A stretch of DNA of 64,000 nt from Siphonodentalium dalli (GCA_032622095.1 CP136066.1:53722609-53786608); one strand, 5' to 3'; shown: positions 14,337 through 28,137, numbered from the stretch's first letter. Notes: generated by a model from the sequence alone, not told the origin. Numbers and translations are program-made.

Positions 14337-16052
14337 GGGTGCATTTACACTGATACAGAACTGTATATAGATCTGTATGAAGTCACGTGTCGCGCATTAC
14401 TGTGATCACAATCTGATTACTAATAGTGAACGCGCGCTGATCAGTACTCTGGTAATTGACAATTCACTACGAGTCGTTTCAGTATAGGCCAGACATAAAA
14501 ATGGATCTACCATCAGCAGACAACAGCGATATGGTATGTGCCGCATGTATTTAAAGTGTATCCTTATACCACTTGATAATGGCTCGAAGAAAGAATGAAA
14601 ATCGCATAGCAATACACAATAAACAACAGTATACACAAATAGAGGCTAGAGAGCACACATATATAGCTTTAGATGGAGATTCCACCAATATTTAGGATTT
14701 CAGGTGATCAACTATATATATATAGTCTCCTGTTTGACACCATCTGGGCGGTGGCCATTTTGGATCTGTATGGAATGGGTATCCACCCTACAACACCCTT
14801 TATTTGACCAAATGTAGTCAAATTTCCAACTGATGACAATTCCAATGACAATGTTGACCAAATGTAGGACAATATTGTTTTATTAAATTAACTAGCAGTT
14901 TTTGACTGGCCACGCGGGGGGGGGGGGGGGGGGTGAAAAAATTTCTTCCGGCACATATGCCGGGGTGGGTGGTTGTTCAAAGCCACCAACAAGCAATTTT
15001 TTCCGCAACTAAAAAAAACAATTCCTGCTTGTTTTTAGTGTTTTGGCAATGAGTTGGGCTTCAAAACCACTTTGAATCAGTTTGAATGAGAGAAATAATG
15101 TAATTCTAACTGGTAAACTGACTGCAGGCAGTTATCGTGTTGTATTTTGTTGCAAATTTTGAAATCCAAGATGGCCGCTGGCAGCCATGTTTTTTTGGCC
15201 GAATGACCTCAAAATTACTCATTCCTATTTACATGTCCATGTTAACATCCATGATAAATAGTATGCACAGAAATTCATATACAGCTGTTTACAGTGAATT
15301 TCCCCCCGCAAATCTCTGTTTTAGTGTTAAAAGGGGGGTGGGTGTCAAAAAATGGTCGGAAAAAACTGCCGAAAACGGAAAAAAATTTGGCGTGGGGGTG
15401 GGTGGGTACAAAAAATGATCGAAAGGGAAAAAATGCCATACGTGCCTGAAATTTTTTTCCGACCCCCCCCCCCCCCCCCCTCTGGGCCACGGGAGGGATC
15501 AGGACACAATCTTTCCAAGTGTCTGAAATTTCAAACCTGACACCCGCCCCCATGATAAGGTTGGAAAAATTCCAGCTGATGGCCATTCCAGCCCAAAATT
15601 TTGATAAAAGGTAGGAGATTATGCAAATATTGGTCCGAAAACAATACCCCCCCCCCCCCCCCCCCAATTAAATGTTTGAAAATCAAACTACAAGATCATT
15701 TTCAACCTATTGTTGGTTTGGAAATTACAGCTAATGTCGTGTCAGGTATGAAATTTCCAACTGTTGAAATTTTTTACCAAAGTTTCCACGTCCCTGTCCG
15801 TGTTCAATATTCGAAATACACGGGTTGAAATGACAACGAAAACTAAAACACATTTGCCAAGCCCGGGTAACAATTAATCAAAACAGATTTGCCTGTCGCA
15901 GTGCTTCGGCGTTGACCGTGACGTATAGCGGACACGATTTTTGCTCACACGAACTAATACCGTTTTCTTTCTGTGTGCATTTCTATATCAACCCGTTTAC
16001 ACTAGTCTGTGTGTAGATCTATGTGCAGTTCTATAGCAATGTAAATGCACCC
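14337..16052. mobile_element. 1.7 kb element with Harbinger-like ends
   Basis: The left end gggtgcatttacactgatac and the right end (reverse complement) gggtgcatttacattgctat form imperfect inverted repeats that extend about 38 bp to an agatct. TTA flanks both sides (14334-14336 and 16053-16055), the three-base target duplication typical of PIF/Harbinger elements. The interior holds poly-G (about 14918-14934) and two poly-C tracts (about 15459-15480 and 15647-15665), plus a repeat shared with 850-1130. No transposase was recognised. Confidence 0.6.
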
Positions 16053-17287
16053 TTAGCCAGTACAGTACTCTATCAATCCATAACGCGAGTTCTTATATAT
16101 ATTACAAAGCTGTAGATCCCAGGTATCCCCCCAAATGAGACATACCCAGACATAAATTAACATTTTTAGATTCTACCCCCACCAATACCATTTAACAAAG
16201 AGAGATATAACTCACCCTGAACTATATAAACAAATTGACACATCATTGATTATGTAATTTATTTGTTTCATGTACTTGAGATATTATACATATATATTGA
16301 GATCTGAATAAAAATAAAAACCTTTTTAAAAATGTACGTGTGACTGATCCTGACTATTATGTCGGTGAGACTCCATGACAATAAAAGTTAGGCCATGCCT
16401 TTATTATTAATATAAAAAAAGATTATATCGCCAATAACAAGTTAGGGAGCATATCTATGATATCACTTAAATCGACTCCATCTTTCGCCGCCAAATATAT
16501 AACTTACTCAATAAAACCTTCTCTCATACTGGCTCATATTTGTACAATTTAACCCTGAAACAGGTTCGATTCGTTGTCATAAGATGGGTATAATATATAT
16601 ATATATATTCGAATCATTGAGTCCATCGATAACAACATGTTTAAACGTGATAATGCCGACTTGCTGACGTAATATTGCTTCAGTCCCTTATGCCTATATT
16701 ATTGAGTACCTTTAACTACACCTAATTATCGGTACCTTCCATGCAGTTATACCCAACTAAGCGGATGAATTTAGGTAAAATTATGACATCTGGTTTAAAA
16801 CCAACACACACTGCTACATTGGTAAGTTAAGGATCAGGAGACTCCGATTTTTTCTAAGAATTCACACATGGAACATTCGTCATTACGCCACATGTGGTGT
16901 AAGTTGTTTCGGGGATTTTGATTTTTGATTTTTTGTACCTTACTCAATCGTACCGATAGAATCACGTAGATGCTGAAATTGTAACCGGTGTATAATATGT
17001 TTTTGAAAATATGACTCAATCGTATCGATAGAGTCAGGACAGGCTGAAATTGTAAACTTAAAGTCACCGGTGTAATAATATGTTGTTGAAAATATAAATA
17101 AAAAATCTGATAGCCTGAAAATAATGTATAACCCATTGGGAGCCCCTGGTGTAGTGAAGTGAATTATGGGTAATTTTAATTGGAGTGCGCATGCCTGTTC
17201 TGTTGGAGTAACCGCTATCTTTTATTTTCTGGTCATCAAGTCAAAATTGTATCGTATACACAATGTGTTTGTACCGATAGATGTATC

Positions 17288-17358
17288 GTGACTCGACTCG
17301 TTTTCGTGGTCATATAGGCCCTATATATAACCTATGATCACGAAAACGAGCAGAGTCG
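17288..17358. repeat. Short palindrome
   Basis: Arms cgactcgttttcgtggtcat and atgatcacgaaaacgagcag around cctatatataac. It could be a small foldback element. Confidence 0.75.
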
Positions 17359-18725
17359 CGATATCTGATAGAATTCCAGGAATCGTACATTCACTTTCAA
17401 TAGTATAGATTCTCTGAATCTGCCGCGGAATTCCAAAAATTGTAGGCTACTTTCATTTTCAATAGGATTTTCCGAATTTCCACTTTCACTTTTCACTTTT
17501 ACCACGCAAAGCGACCTTAGTTGACACAGATAGATGGCACACTGGCTGAGTCCATGACAAATAGTTTATGTAGCATTGCTTCTTTCATTTAATTAAAGCT
17601 CACCTCGTTAAAACGCATGTCAATCGTATTTGTTTACAAATTGCAATGGGTGCGACGATTTGCAGTAGGGCCCTATTTGCGGAGTTCACTTTGCGGAAGT
17701 CCCCGAATTCGCGGAGGTCCCCTAAAATGGGCGATATATGTAGATTTTAATGAGGGAACGGGTGCGTATATGTCAATTGATACGTATTTTAAACAAATAA
17801 CGACACGATCATCATAATAGAGGTCTGTTCTATCAATTATATATGCGCCGAGTTCACTTGGTGCAAATCAAACTGCGATAAATATTCTCGTGTGCCAGAA
17901 GGACTCCTTAAAGTTGTAAAAAAGATGAATATTTATTAGATGTTATTTAACAAGTCAATCAAATAATATTATTCATTAGTTAGCGCCTATATTAGCGCTA
18001 ACTAATGAATAATATTTTATATTATAATTATATTATAATTTATATTTATGGCTAATAATATGATCTTGGTGGCGTTACCATTTCTGACTATGGTTTTCTT
18101 GTAGTTTGTAGCTATGCAACTATGAGTGGTACTATGTAGACCCGCACCGTTTATCTATACGTGTTGAGCCCCAGACCGACAACTGTATCTCTATGATCCA
18201 TTATTAATTAAAAGCTAGGCCGCTGATATGGCTATCACGGATTATCTCGGTTCAACTCCATTGAGCGTAAACCATGCACTGACGATGGGTTAAAATTTGA
18301 GATTCCGCATTACAAAGTACATGTATACCCATCACCCACCATTATCCGCAAGAAGAATCGTCAGTACTTTACCAATCCCCAATGCGAGTTCATATTACAA
18401 AGCTGTAGCGTTCGATTATTATGAACTCATGAAACTTTCAGCGCCCCGCCCCCTCGTTCTCTGCCAAATGCAAAGGTTCCCCGGTCAAGTCAATGCCGGT
18501 ATATAGATGGTTCGCAAAATAGATCACATAAGTCATTGCTATTCAGTCCAATACTATATAACACAAAGTATGTACATGTGTTACAAAATTAGTAACTAAA
18601 AAATTAACGCTGATATTACAAAAATTGTTTTCTTATGCTATCCCCGATGGATTTTGGTCACCTGTTAGTGCCGGACAACTCCTTTACAGTCTCACACCCT
18701 GTATAAACGCCATACTCATGCTGCG

Positions 18726-18795
18726 CATTGGTCGACTGCGGAAGTGATGATGTACCATATGGTACATCAATATATGGTACATCACATCCTTCCGC
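18726..18795. repeat. Short compound palindrome
   Basis: Outer arms tgcggaagtg and tccttccgca enclose tgatgtaccatatggtacat and a second tatggtacatca. Confidence 0.7.
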
Positions 18796-19388
18796 ATGTG
18801 ATCTATGTCCAGTAATAATTCAAATAATTTTATATTCTACATCTTTACAATTTATGTTAATCTGTTACTTTTTACATGTATACCACATATATACCATGTA
18901 TTCCTATTTATTTTTATCTATACATGTAGGTTGCCCTGCACCAATGCCATAAAGACCATTAAAATGTATCTTATCTTATCTTGTTCCTCACTCGTCCACC
19001 CGTCTCTGAATGTATTGGTGTTCGAATTAAAAATACAAGTTTGAATTGAATTATGAACACACCACTATGGAATATGGTATACGCACGGTGACTGCATGCG
19101 GTGCGGATTTCGAAGTTCTTAAAAAATTTCTTTTCTTTTTTCTTTTAATTACATTTTTACAAGAATTTACATGTATACTTTTATCAAAGAATACTCTATA
19201 TATGGTATAATCCGAGCATTGCTATATTTCATGGCTTTGTGTTCCAATGTTGCCATATTGTTATGTTAAAAATGTCCTGTGTTATAATTTACTTTCAATC
19301 CCGACGTAAGCAAGATACATAAATTCCACAATCATTCACAAAATATGTCAGATTTAACTATGATTGGGGTTTGTATTGTCTATTTCAG

Positions 19389-19446
19389 GTGTCCCAGAGA
19401 AATCCGGAACCAGAACAAACTCTTCTAAGTTTTCTCAGAATCAATT
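19389..19446 (+). CDS. XDH: XDH exon 2 (residues 14-32)
   Basis: After a tatttcag acceptor the exon encodes VSQRNPEPEQTLLSFLRIN plus one base, corresponding to the VVEKNADPETTLLAYLRRK segment of mammalian XDH that precedes the first Fe-S loop. The donor is gtatcc, which is weak. The phase-1 end joins exon 3 to give Leu33. Together with exon 3 this restores the conserved run leading to [12 protein letters not shown]. Confidence 0.92.
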
Positions 19447-20349
19447 GTATCCTTATAATTCGCTCATTGAACCTTGATTATTAAATGGATTTCCCCATTA
19501 CGTTATTCAAGTATATTTTGGAATGCTATAAATATACTTATATGCCTATTATTCATTTGAATAAGTCTCATGATAAAACAATTAGTGCAGAAGATATATA
19601 TGATTCCTATTAACTGAATAATTTGGCCTAAACTGTGCCGTTTGTTGAACTTATTATCTGAACATCGAGTATTTAGTAATTAAAAGGCTAAATATTCAAT
19701 GTTCAATCACCATTCGAGCCCCATACATTGACACGATCAGTCTGATAAATATCCAGACACCGTCTCATTTGTGAATATGTTGTTTTTGTCAATGTATCGA
19801 CGTGTGTTTTGTGCTTAATTTCGATCTGGTCTGCACTGTCAGTTTATATTATTCTCAATGGAAGGGGGATAACTCTATATCTTATATAGTTGTGAATTAT
19901 TATGAATGATGTGGTAAATAAAGTCTTGGGTGAATCTGAGATATCTATCGCTTGGTGGACACTCCTATGCCACAGCTATTCTGGTGGAATATATATATAT
20001 ATTTGGTACTCTTCCAAATGCATGGTATAATATATATGAGACTGTGACACGATCGATACACACCATAAATCTATTAGTGCTACATTTTTTATATCAGAAA
20101 CTAATCAAAAGGGGGTGTTTTGCACGTTTTGATTTTTTTTTTAATTCCAGTGATAGTTTCTGATAAATAACGTCCATGTTTTTGTTTATGTTCGTTTGTT
20201 AATATGTACGGAGCTCTGTCAATTACACTAAGTTGTACTCGATTTCATCATATAACTGATGACTGCTGTTATGGATTGACTCGATACATGCAGATGTGCC
20301 ATATACTCCGTATAATTAAGTTTATTACAATACCTTAACCGTTTCATAG

Positions 20350-20446
20350 TATCGCTAACAGGTACAAAGCTCGGATGTGGAGAAGGTGGGTGCGGCGCCT
20401 GTACTGTGATGATATCTAAATATGATCACAAAGAAAAGAGAATAAG
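20350..20446 (+). CDS. XDH: XDH exon 3, plant-type 2Fe-2S loop
   Basis: The exon encodes [20 protein letters not shown] and following residues up to KEKRI, ending in a gtaaaa donor at phase 2. It carries Cys42, Cys47 and Cys50 of the N-terminal ferredoxin-like 2Fe-2S cluster. The acceptor ttcatag at 20349 is chosen because it restores the conserved Leu-x-Leu-Thr-Gly segment. A second AG exactly 12 nt downstream (ctaacag, ending 20361) is also in frame; its use would remove four residues just before the cluster loop. Confidence 0.95.
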
Positions 20447-21745
20447 GTAAAACATTTTAGTCCGATATGCAAACTGGACAAAAGAGCCATCTTCTCACAG
20501 TAGGTTTGAGAAACCGTATTGATCACATTTGGCTTCATGAAGCCACTTTCCGTGCTATGATTGTGATATTTTTTTGGGGTATTTGAAAAATTCGACAGGT
20601 ACGCTTTATCCGTAGTACGAAAACGTAAAACATGCGGCCTCAATTTACACGTTTTAGTGTGTCCCAAATTATCTCCCTTGCGAAAGTTTTTCATGCTCGA
20701 ATTGCGAAGAGAATTTCGATTTATCGTGATTTACTTAATTGAGTATGTATGTCAAGCTAGGCGAGTGAATTAAACACATACATAGTACTATACTAAAGTG
20801 TTCGCGTGTCATACACACAGACATGGGCGTAGCCAGCATTTTTAAAAGGCGGGTTAGAATATTAACTTGTGGGGCACAGGACCGAGGTGAAAAGCTCCGA
20901 CCGCGGCGCGTGTGAATGTGCAGGAGGGGTGTCATGCACTTTCCCGCAGTTGGGGGTCCGAGGGGCCTCCCCCGGAATGTTTTTTTTAAATTGAACCTAC
21001 AGTATAAGGCCCGTGGTTTTTTACATGTCCACGGAAGACCACGCGCGATTCTTCCGTGGTTTTTCCGTGTTCAAAATCTGAACTCGCTAAGAACACGGTC
21101 TGGTTAAAGACACGGTTGGCCTTGGCGGTGGGTATCCTGTGAAAATATCTCCACCCGTCAAAAACCGCCACAAACAGAAAGAACATCAAAATTTAGATAG
21201 ACTTTGTCCGTATACAAATAAGAAATATCGCATAAACAGTATGTTATGGTCATATGTTTGACCATTGTTATGTAAACAAAAGCATAAAAAGTTACTTTTC
21301 TGGTGTTTGTTTATATTATGATGGTAAACATAAAGAGCGTTCTTTGTTGGTGAATACCTGATATGGAACTAATAAAGAGCGTTTATGCCATTTGTGTGTG
21401 ATTAGCCAGTAGCATTGTGCTGTCTTCTGTAACACAATCAGGCTCTTGCTAAGGTAAAATATAGTAGGTCTTTATGATAACATGCTGTTTACGCGATGGT
21501 CATGGTATATATGAACGGAACTGTATGCGTTTTAATGTTTTTCTGTTTACGGTGTTTGGAACAAATATGAATATTTTCGACAATTAAGGCCGCACGTGCC
21601 TTTAAACGTGTTCAATCGTGTTCAGTTTTTTAACACGCTCTGATCACGTTTGAACACGCTTTGATCACGTTTGAACACGCTTTGATCACGTTTGAACACG
21701 GAACATCCACGCTATGACCACGGTACGATCAACGGGTGACCACGG

Positions 21746-22333
21746 CCAAATGATCACGTTTGAACACGGAACATCCACGCTATGACCACGGGTGAACACG
21801 GCCATAACACAGGTGACCGCGACATGAACACGGAGGAACATGGCTGAACACGGAAACATCGCTGGCGGCCGGAGCTTGACACGCCGCTGTGGCGGAGCTC
21901 GCGGTGTCCGTTACGTAATTAATTATCACCTCCTTAGTTCAAAATATATTCTCGAAATTGCTGCTCAAAGTGGCAAATGAGCAGCACCATTTTATTTATC
22001 GGAAATTTCATCGAAATTCAACCCGTCGGTTGTGAAAATTGGCCCAGAAAAAGTAAAGATACCAATCTGCAATATACCGTGATTACTCATAAAAATAACT
22101 TATATATGGGAGGCGGAATTGTACCGATACACATGCATTATTTCAAGCAGAGTGCTAACTCAATACTAAATATCTCGAATATTTTGACAGGAACATATGA
22201 CTATAAATATTTATTGAATTTTATAGATTTACATCGTCCTGATCGAAAATAACTTGATGGGACCTTTGATAAATGTTCAATTTAGTTTCAATTTAGAATG
22301 TTTCTGGTATCAATGTCCGTTTAGTTTTAAACA
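21746..22333 (+). repeat. Dispersed repeat A (tandem with B)
   Basis: Starts in CACGG-rich sequence (tgatcacgtttgaacacgga), then gcggagctcgcggtgt, ttacgtaattaattatcacc and cgaaattcaacccgtcg, ending tttagttttaaac. Copy B starts three bases later, so A and B are a direct tandem duplication of about 590 bp. Confidence 0.88.
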
Positions 22334-22335
22334 AA

Positions 22336-23268
22336 CCTTGATCACGTTTGAACACGGAACATCCACGCTATGACCACGGGTGACCACGGCCATAATACAG
22401 GTGACCGCGACATGAACACGGAGGAACATGGCTGAACACGGAGCCATCGCTGGCGGCCGGAGCTTGGCACGCCGCGGTGGCGGAGCTCGCGGTGTGCGTT
22501 ACGTAATTAATTATCACCTCCCTAGTCCAAAATATATTCTCGAAATTGCTGCTCAAATTGGCAAATGAGCAGCATCATTTTATTTAACGGAAATTTCATC
22601 GAAATTCAACCCGTCGATTGTAAAAATTGGCCCAGAGAAAGTAAAGATACCAATATACCTCGATTACTCATAAAAATAACTTATATATGGGAGTAGGAAT
22701 GGTACCGATACACGTGCATTATTTCAAGAAGGGTGCTAACTTAATACTAAATAACTCGAATATTTTGACAATAACATATGACTATATATATTTATTGAAT
22801 CTTATAGATTTACATCTTCCTGTTGTTTGATCGAAAATATCTTGATAAATATCTTGATAAATGTTCAATTTAGTTTCAATTTATAATTTGTCTGGTATCA
22901 ATGTCCGTTTAGTTTTAAACGAACATTCGAACGTTGTGTCGGATCAGAACCTTTCAACTTATTTTACTCCAATATATTTACACGAATATATGAATATTTA
23001 ATATGTGTTAAAAGAATAATATATTCTGACCTGATATAATTCGTTACATGGAAACTATTTCGATGGATGGATGGCTTGGTTTTGCTAATTCTTTCATACA
23101 TGTATAATCGATATCCGTAACCAGCGCAGAGGGCTTCTGCTCAAAATGTCCCTATTTTAAATTTGATTTTACTGCAATATTTTGTTTACAGAAATATGTG
23201 ATTATGTTTTATATATATTAAACGAATATAATATTCAAACTGATAATCGGTCGTTACAAGCATGGCAA
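22336..23268 (+). repeat. Dispersed repeat B (longest copy)
   Basis: Same order as A and then extends through ttgtgtcggatcagaacctt and gataatcggtcgttacaagc. Short ORFs inside are not conserved between copies. Confidence 0.88.
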
Positions 23269-24396
23269 TTAAGTCCACGGAAACTTATTTATTGTCAGTT
23301 TTGTTAACCAACATGATGTGGTGGGGTTAGGGTATTTACTGCTATTGATGACCATAACCTGTGTGTGTATATTCGACCTCATGTCAAGTGCCCTCCCATA
23401 AGTTTTACGATAATATTTATTTTTATATACTTTATTGAAATTAATTAACGTATGGGTCAATTCAAGTTTCAACTTTTAAAACACAGTGGCCAGTGATTAG
23501 TTGGTCAGCTGATTATGAAACACCAGTGTTTTGAAAACGCATTGGCTTCTTCCTAGCATTATGATATAACACCAAGCGGACACCATCGAAAACAAAGAGG
23601 TCAGCTAAATTAAGTACACTTAGACAAATAGTGTAGATAAGGTTCGTGTTGGGGCTTAGTGTGGTATTGCAAAATTTAGTTTTTTTAATTTAAATTAAAA
23701 TTTTTGAAAATGATTTTTCACCAATGCAAATGAAATAGTCCTTGTAAATTCAATAAAGAAACTAAAATTAAAATTAATTTTTTTGAAAGTTATATATATC
23801 AATACAACTATAACGGTAACTAAAACAAGATCAGTAGGAAGACGACCAATCCTGGCCATACTGCCCCTGTACAAAACAAATTCTCCACTTGTTATCACTG
23901 TAGTGCAATCGTCCGTATCCCGCGATTAGAAACTGTACTCTGTAACCGATGTCCCATATCCGCAAACTCCGTGTGAAATTGTCTCTCCGATGTGCAATGC
24001 ATCATGCATGTATGGGCGTAGGACGTGGAGTCTATGTTGTGTACAAATCATGCAATGCATGTAGCCCTGTTCAGTTATCACTGTAATTATATATTCCGCA
24101 GGCACCCGGAAATTAATAACGGACGGACAAAAATGAGACAATGGGCTAATCAAGCCATTGTTTAGAGATTATCAAAAGGGTGCCATTTCCTGCTATGCAT
24201 TTTAAAAAGCGGCGATGGTTGAAGTCAGTGCTCAAGAAACCGCCGATTTTTTTTATATGAGATATGGACATTTGAATTAAATTAAATCATTCGATGTCAG
24301 ATTCGGTCGTACCAAGAAGGGTTCCCCGCCTGTGCATTGGGTATGTGGCATCGAAACCACCCGCGCGTACAATGAAATATATATTTATATTGGAGG

Positions 24397-25130
24397 AGGA
24401 GCTCGTGGTGTGTGCTTTACGTAATTAATTATCACCTCCATAGTCCAAATTATATTCTTGAAATTGCTGCTCAAATTGGCAAATGAGCAGCACCATTTTA
24501 TTTAACGGAAATTTCATTGAAATTCAACCCGTCGATTGTGAAAATTAAAGACACCACCACACCGCGATTATTCATAAAAATAACTTATATATGGGAGTCG
24601 GAATGGTACCGATACACGTGCATTATTTCAAGAAGGGTGCTAACTTAATACTAAATAACTAAAATATTTTGACAGGTACATATGACTACAATCACTATAT
24701 ATATTTATTGAATCTTATAGATTTACATCTTCCTGTTGATAGATCGAAAATATCTTGACGGGACCTTTGATAAATGTTAATTTAGTTTCAATTTAGAATT
24801 TGTCTGGTATCAATGTCCGTTTAGTTTTAAACAAACATTCGAACGTTGTGTCGGATCAGAAACTTTCAACTTATTTTACTCCAATATATTTACACGAACT
24901 TATGAATATTTAATATGTGTTAAAAGAATAATATATTCTGACCTGATATAATTCGTTACATTTATAGTCGATATCCTTAACCAGCGCAGAGGGCTTCAGC
25001 TCAAAAGGTCCCTATTTTAAATTTGATTTTACTGCAATATTTTGTTTACAGAAATATGTGATTATGTTTTATATATATTAAACGAATAAAATATTCAAAA
25101 TGATAATCGGTCGTTACAAGCATGGCATGG
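24397..25130 (+). repeat. Dispersed repeat C
   Basis: Matches B from aggagctcg to ttacaagcatggca, but lacks the CACGG-rich head and a short internal piece around tggatggatgg. Confidence 0.87.
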
Positions 25131-26624
25131 CGAATATTTTGTCAATTTCAAAAGCGTTTCTGTGGATATCCGAGTCCGTTATCAGATCGAAAATATTTAC
25201 ACATGAACTTTGTTTAGTTTACCTGGGTGTTGATGTGGGACATGCGGAATAACAACAAATTATTGTTTATGTTTTACCGGTAGTTCATTGTTTTATTTTT
25301 CTCGTTTTATTTACAAGACAGTTTTTGTTTTACTGTATCACACGCAAAATATTACCAGGAAGTTCCTTATAAACACTCGGGTTTTAACTGTCTGTTTCCA
25401 ATATATCAATCCTAGACGACACGAATATTATCTGTGATGTCAATTCACGAATAATTCCATAATATCAAATGACGGAATTATTTAAGATTGATTATGTGAT
25501 CGAATTGATGTTATTGTACGCATCAAATGAATCAGACTCATTTTACTTGCAATATTATTGAAACATTATATTCTATGCGAAACACGTACTCCCGCTCGAT
25601 TTAGGGTAGGTGAGAAGTAGATGTGGGTTATGAGAGACACATTTACACAAGCTGGTCAGTGCGCGCGTAATCGGCGTTTATAAAAGAAAATTACCAGACA
25701 TTTATTTTTTTAATGAATCCGTGTGAAATATATATTACTGAAATATCTCGCCAACATGGGTGCATTGGAACTGTCATGTAGAGTGGGATGTCATTATGAC
25801 AACAAACTGAATAAAACATTTGATGTTTATTTGAATAAATTTTTTTACAGTCATCAACAACAATTAATTTGTTATTACTATGAATATGGATATGCCACGT
25901 ACAGCTAATGTCACAATTTATCACATAATTAGCCCATAAAACCAGTTTAGTAATTATCGATAAGACACACGTGTAATATCAGTGCGTGTGATGACATCAC
26001 ACCATTCTTTAAATGACGTGCGATCGCTGCAGTTTATTATTGTTGTTTTCGATGAATATTTTGCGTTTATTTGATCATGTGATAAAAGGTATCTCGCACT
26101 CGATCTATTTTATACGTAATTTATCAACCTCGTCCACAAAATTTTATTTGAGCCTCGGTAAAAATCGGTTCAAATCGAATTTAGTAAACTTGGTTGATAA
26201 ATTCCATATAAAATAGAAACTCATCTGAGATGCTCAATATCTAAAATTAATAAAGTAACATGTTTGCGGTTTGTATTTGCCCAATTCTCGGGTCAATTGT
26301 TCTGTGTACATGTAACCGTTTACTATTTGATATACATGTATGGAGTCCAAATATTATAATGAGAATATTGAACATTAAATTAAAATTTAAACTTTAGTTA
26401 CGTTTTGAACATTAAATTCGAAATTTTAAAGTGATGTGAAACACTCTGGTAGGCTGATCAAATAGAAATGGAGAATAATCTTGCTGAAAGTAGTTATTTT
26501 TACAAATATTATATCCAAATTGACAAAACACACCGTAATTCATATATATTCATTAAATACAGTGACCCCCCGATGGCGAAATCGTTTGTGTTAATTTACC
26601 GCCGATAGTTGCCTCCCGAATCGG

Positions 26625-26820
26625 GAAGTACATTTTTGCAATTGAGCGTAGTTCCGACGATGTTTTTTATGATGTGGTACGACGATTTGTTTGAGATTTT
26701 TGGCAATGTTAGTAGAATTCTACATTCCCCGAGTTGGCATAGCGCCTGCATACTAACTAAACAATTTCACGCGCCCGAACAAGTGCATTATATGTCTTTA
26801 ACTTATGAACTTTTGTAATG
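26625..26820 (+). repeat. Dispersed repeat with copies at 41115-41280 (inverted) and 58120-58290
   Basis: Shared features are tttttggcaatgtta, gaat-ctacattcc, ttggcatagc-cctg and tgtctttaa. The 69-codon ORF over this copy is not conserved in the others, so it is not a gene. Confidence 0.72.
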
Positions 26821-26995
26821 TTATATCCAATTTTTCAGCCGTTTGTTAGAACACGATATCGCCGCACAAACTACCGAAACCATTTGCGTACATGTAATAT
26901 GAACAAACACAAGAAAATAGTAATGCCAACTAAAATAAAATGCGACAACAAAACATGACACGGATATAAAGGCCATAGACACAGATAAACAAATA

Positions 26996-26999
<4 letters not shown>

Positions 27000-27056
<57 letters not shown>
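27000..27056. repeat. AT microsatellite
   Basis: A continuous run of at dinucleotides. It produces a meaningless Ile-Tyr run in a minus-strand ORF. Confidence 0.97.
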
Positions 27057-27060
<4 letters not shown>

Positions 27061-27264
27061 CAATTTATGAAATTGTTTTTTATTATAAAAGATTTTATCT
27101 GACAATTCTTTATTCACTGACGAAGTCAATCCGGGCCAAATATACCCGAAAAAAATCCTACCGCAAGTAATACTGCGGCAACTCTTTGATGTCGCGGATT
27201 ATTCACACCTCCCGCACTGTCCCTGAAAAGAGTAGGTGCCGCTCTGCATTGGGGTGCAGACCAC

Positions 27265-27610
27265 GCCGTAAACACGGCTGACCACGCTATTAACACGGCA
27301 TGAACACGACTTCAACACGGATGACCACGGCGTGCACTCAGATGACCACGGCATGTACACGCCGTGTTCAGACCGTTTTTGAACACGCTGGCCATTTTGC
27401 CGTAATTGATCACGCTAAGAACACGACATCAACACGGATGACCACGGCGTGAACTCGGGTGACCACGGCATGTACACGCCGTGTTCAAACCGTTTTTGAA
27501 CACGCTGGCCATTTTTCTGAAGTTGACCACGCTAAGACCACGCGCGATTTTTCCGTGTTTTTTCCGTGTTAAAATGTTGGCCACGCGTGGTTTTGAAAAA
27601 ACCACGGGCC
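27265..27610. repeat. CACGG-rich repeat cluster
   Basis: Many short units of the types tgaccacgg and gaacacgg, ending in aaaccacgggccttgtactg. That end is the inverted match of the start of another cluster at 20998 (tacagtataaggcccgtggt). Further clusters lie at 21607-21862 and 22338-22445. Confidence 0.75.
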
Positions 27611-27944
27611 TTGTACTGTATATCGAGTGCGAATCTGGAGCATATTTGACGATTATTTGTGTACTATCTGCACGTATATTAGAGAGGTAATACTGTTTTG
27701 GATTTGATATACCGATTATGTGAGAACATATGACATAGCTGTGTTTGTCTTCATACATGATCAAGTTTTATGTACTAATGTTGTCTCCATGTATGGGACC
27801 GTGCCCGCGTGTAGTATCGACTCGGGTAATAAGGAACGATGACAAAACCCAACCATCCCCATATTATATCTCTTTGCGATATTATGAAGTTATTTTATGA
27901 AGGCCTACACTCAAAATTGTTATGTTATTGGCTTAAGTGTGCCA

Positions 27945-28137
27945 TATAATATATGGAATTGAACGATAGTCAATCACTAATTGCCACCATTATCGTTAGA
28001 TCTATATGCATGTAGAACATGATATGTAAAGCATGGAATGTTCTGCGTATTTATTTTCCTATACTACATGTATATACATTAACAAACTGTATTTGACTTA
28101 TTCTATATATACATGTAATCTATAACCCCCTACCTTC
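27945..28137 (+). repeat. Dispersed repeat pair with 30893-31082
   Basis: Shared in both places: atatggaattgaacga, attatcgttagatctata, gtagaacatgatatgtaaag and aaactgtatttgacttattc. Non-coding. Confidence 0.85.

Larger units (their letters stand above)
6535..19388 (+). other. Intron 1 of XDH (12.9 kb), repeat-rich
   Basis: No exon was recognised in this intron. It contains a 190-bp direct repeat pair (6780-7110), a foldback element (7581-7942), a duplicated 290-bp segment with Ccgaaggtt repeats (9732-10497), a 130-bp tandem repeat (10961-11470), a palindromic segment (12067-12363), a 1.7 kb element with Harbinger-like ends (14337-16052), paired copies of other dispersed repeats, and two short palindromes (17288-17358, 18726-18795). 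Short ORFs here have no recognisable homology. Confidence 0.8.

Noticed and set aside
14500-14533. Short ATG exon candidate MDLPSADNSDM followed by gtatgt
   Set aside because: It has no homology and no partner exon, and it lies inside a putative transposon.
15275-15667. Minus-strand ORF of 130 codons, Gly-rich
   Set aside because: It reads through poly-C tracts; composition-driven with no domain.
26821-27129. Minus-strand ORF of 102 codons
   Set aside because: Its length comes from the AT microsatellite (Tyr-Ile run); no recognisable domain.
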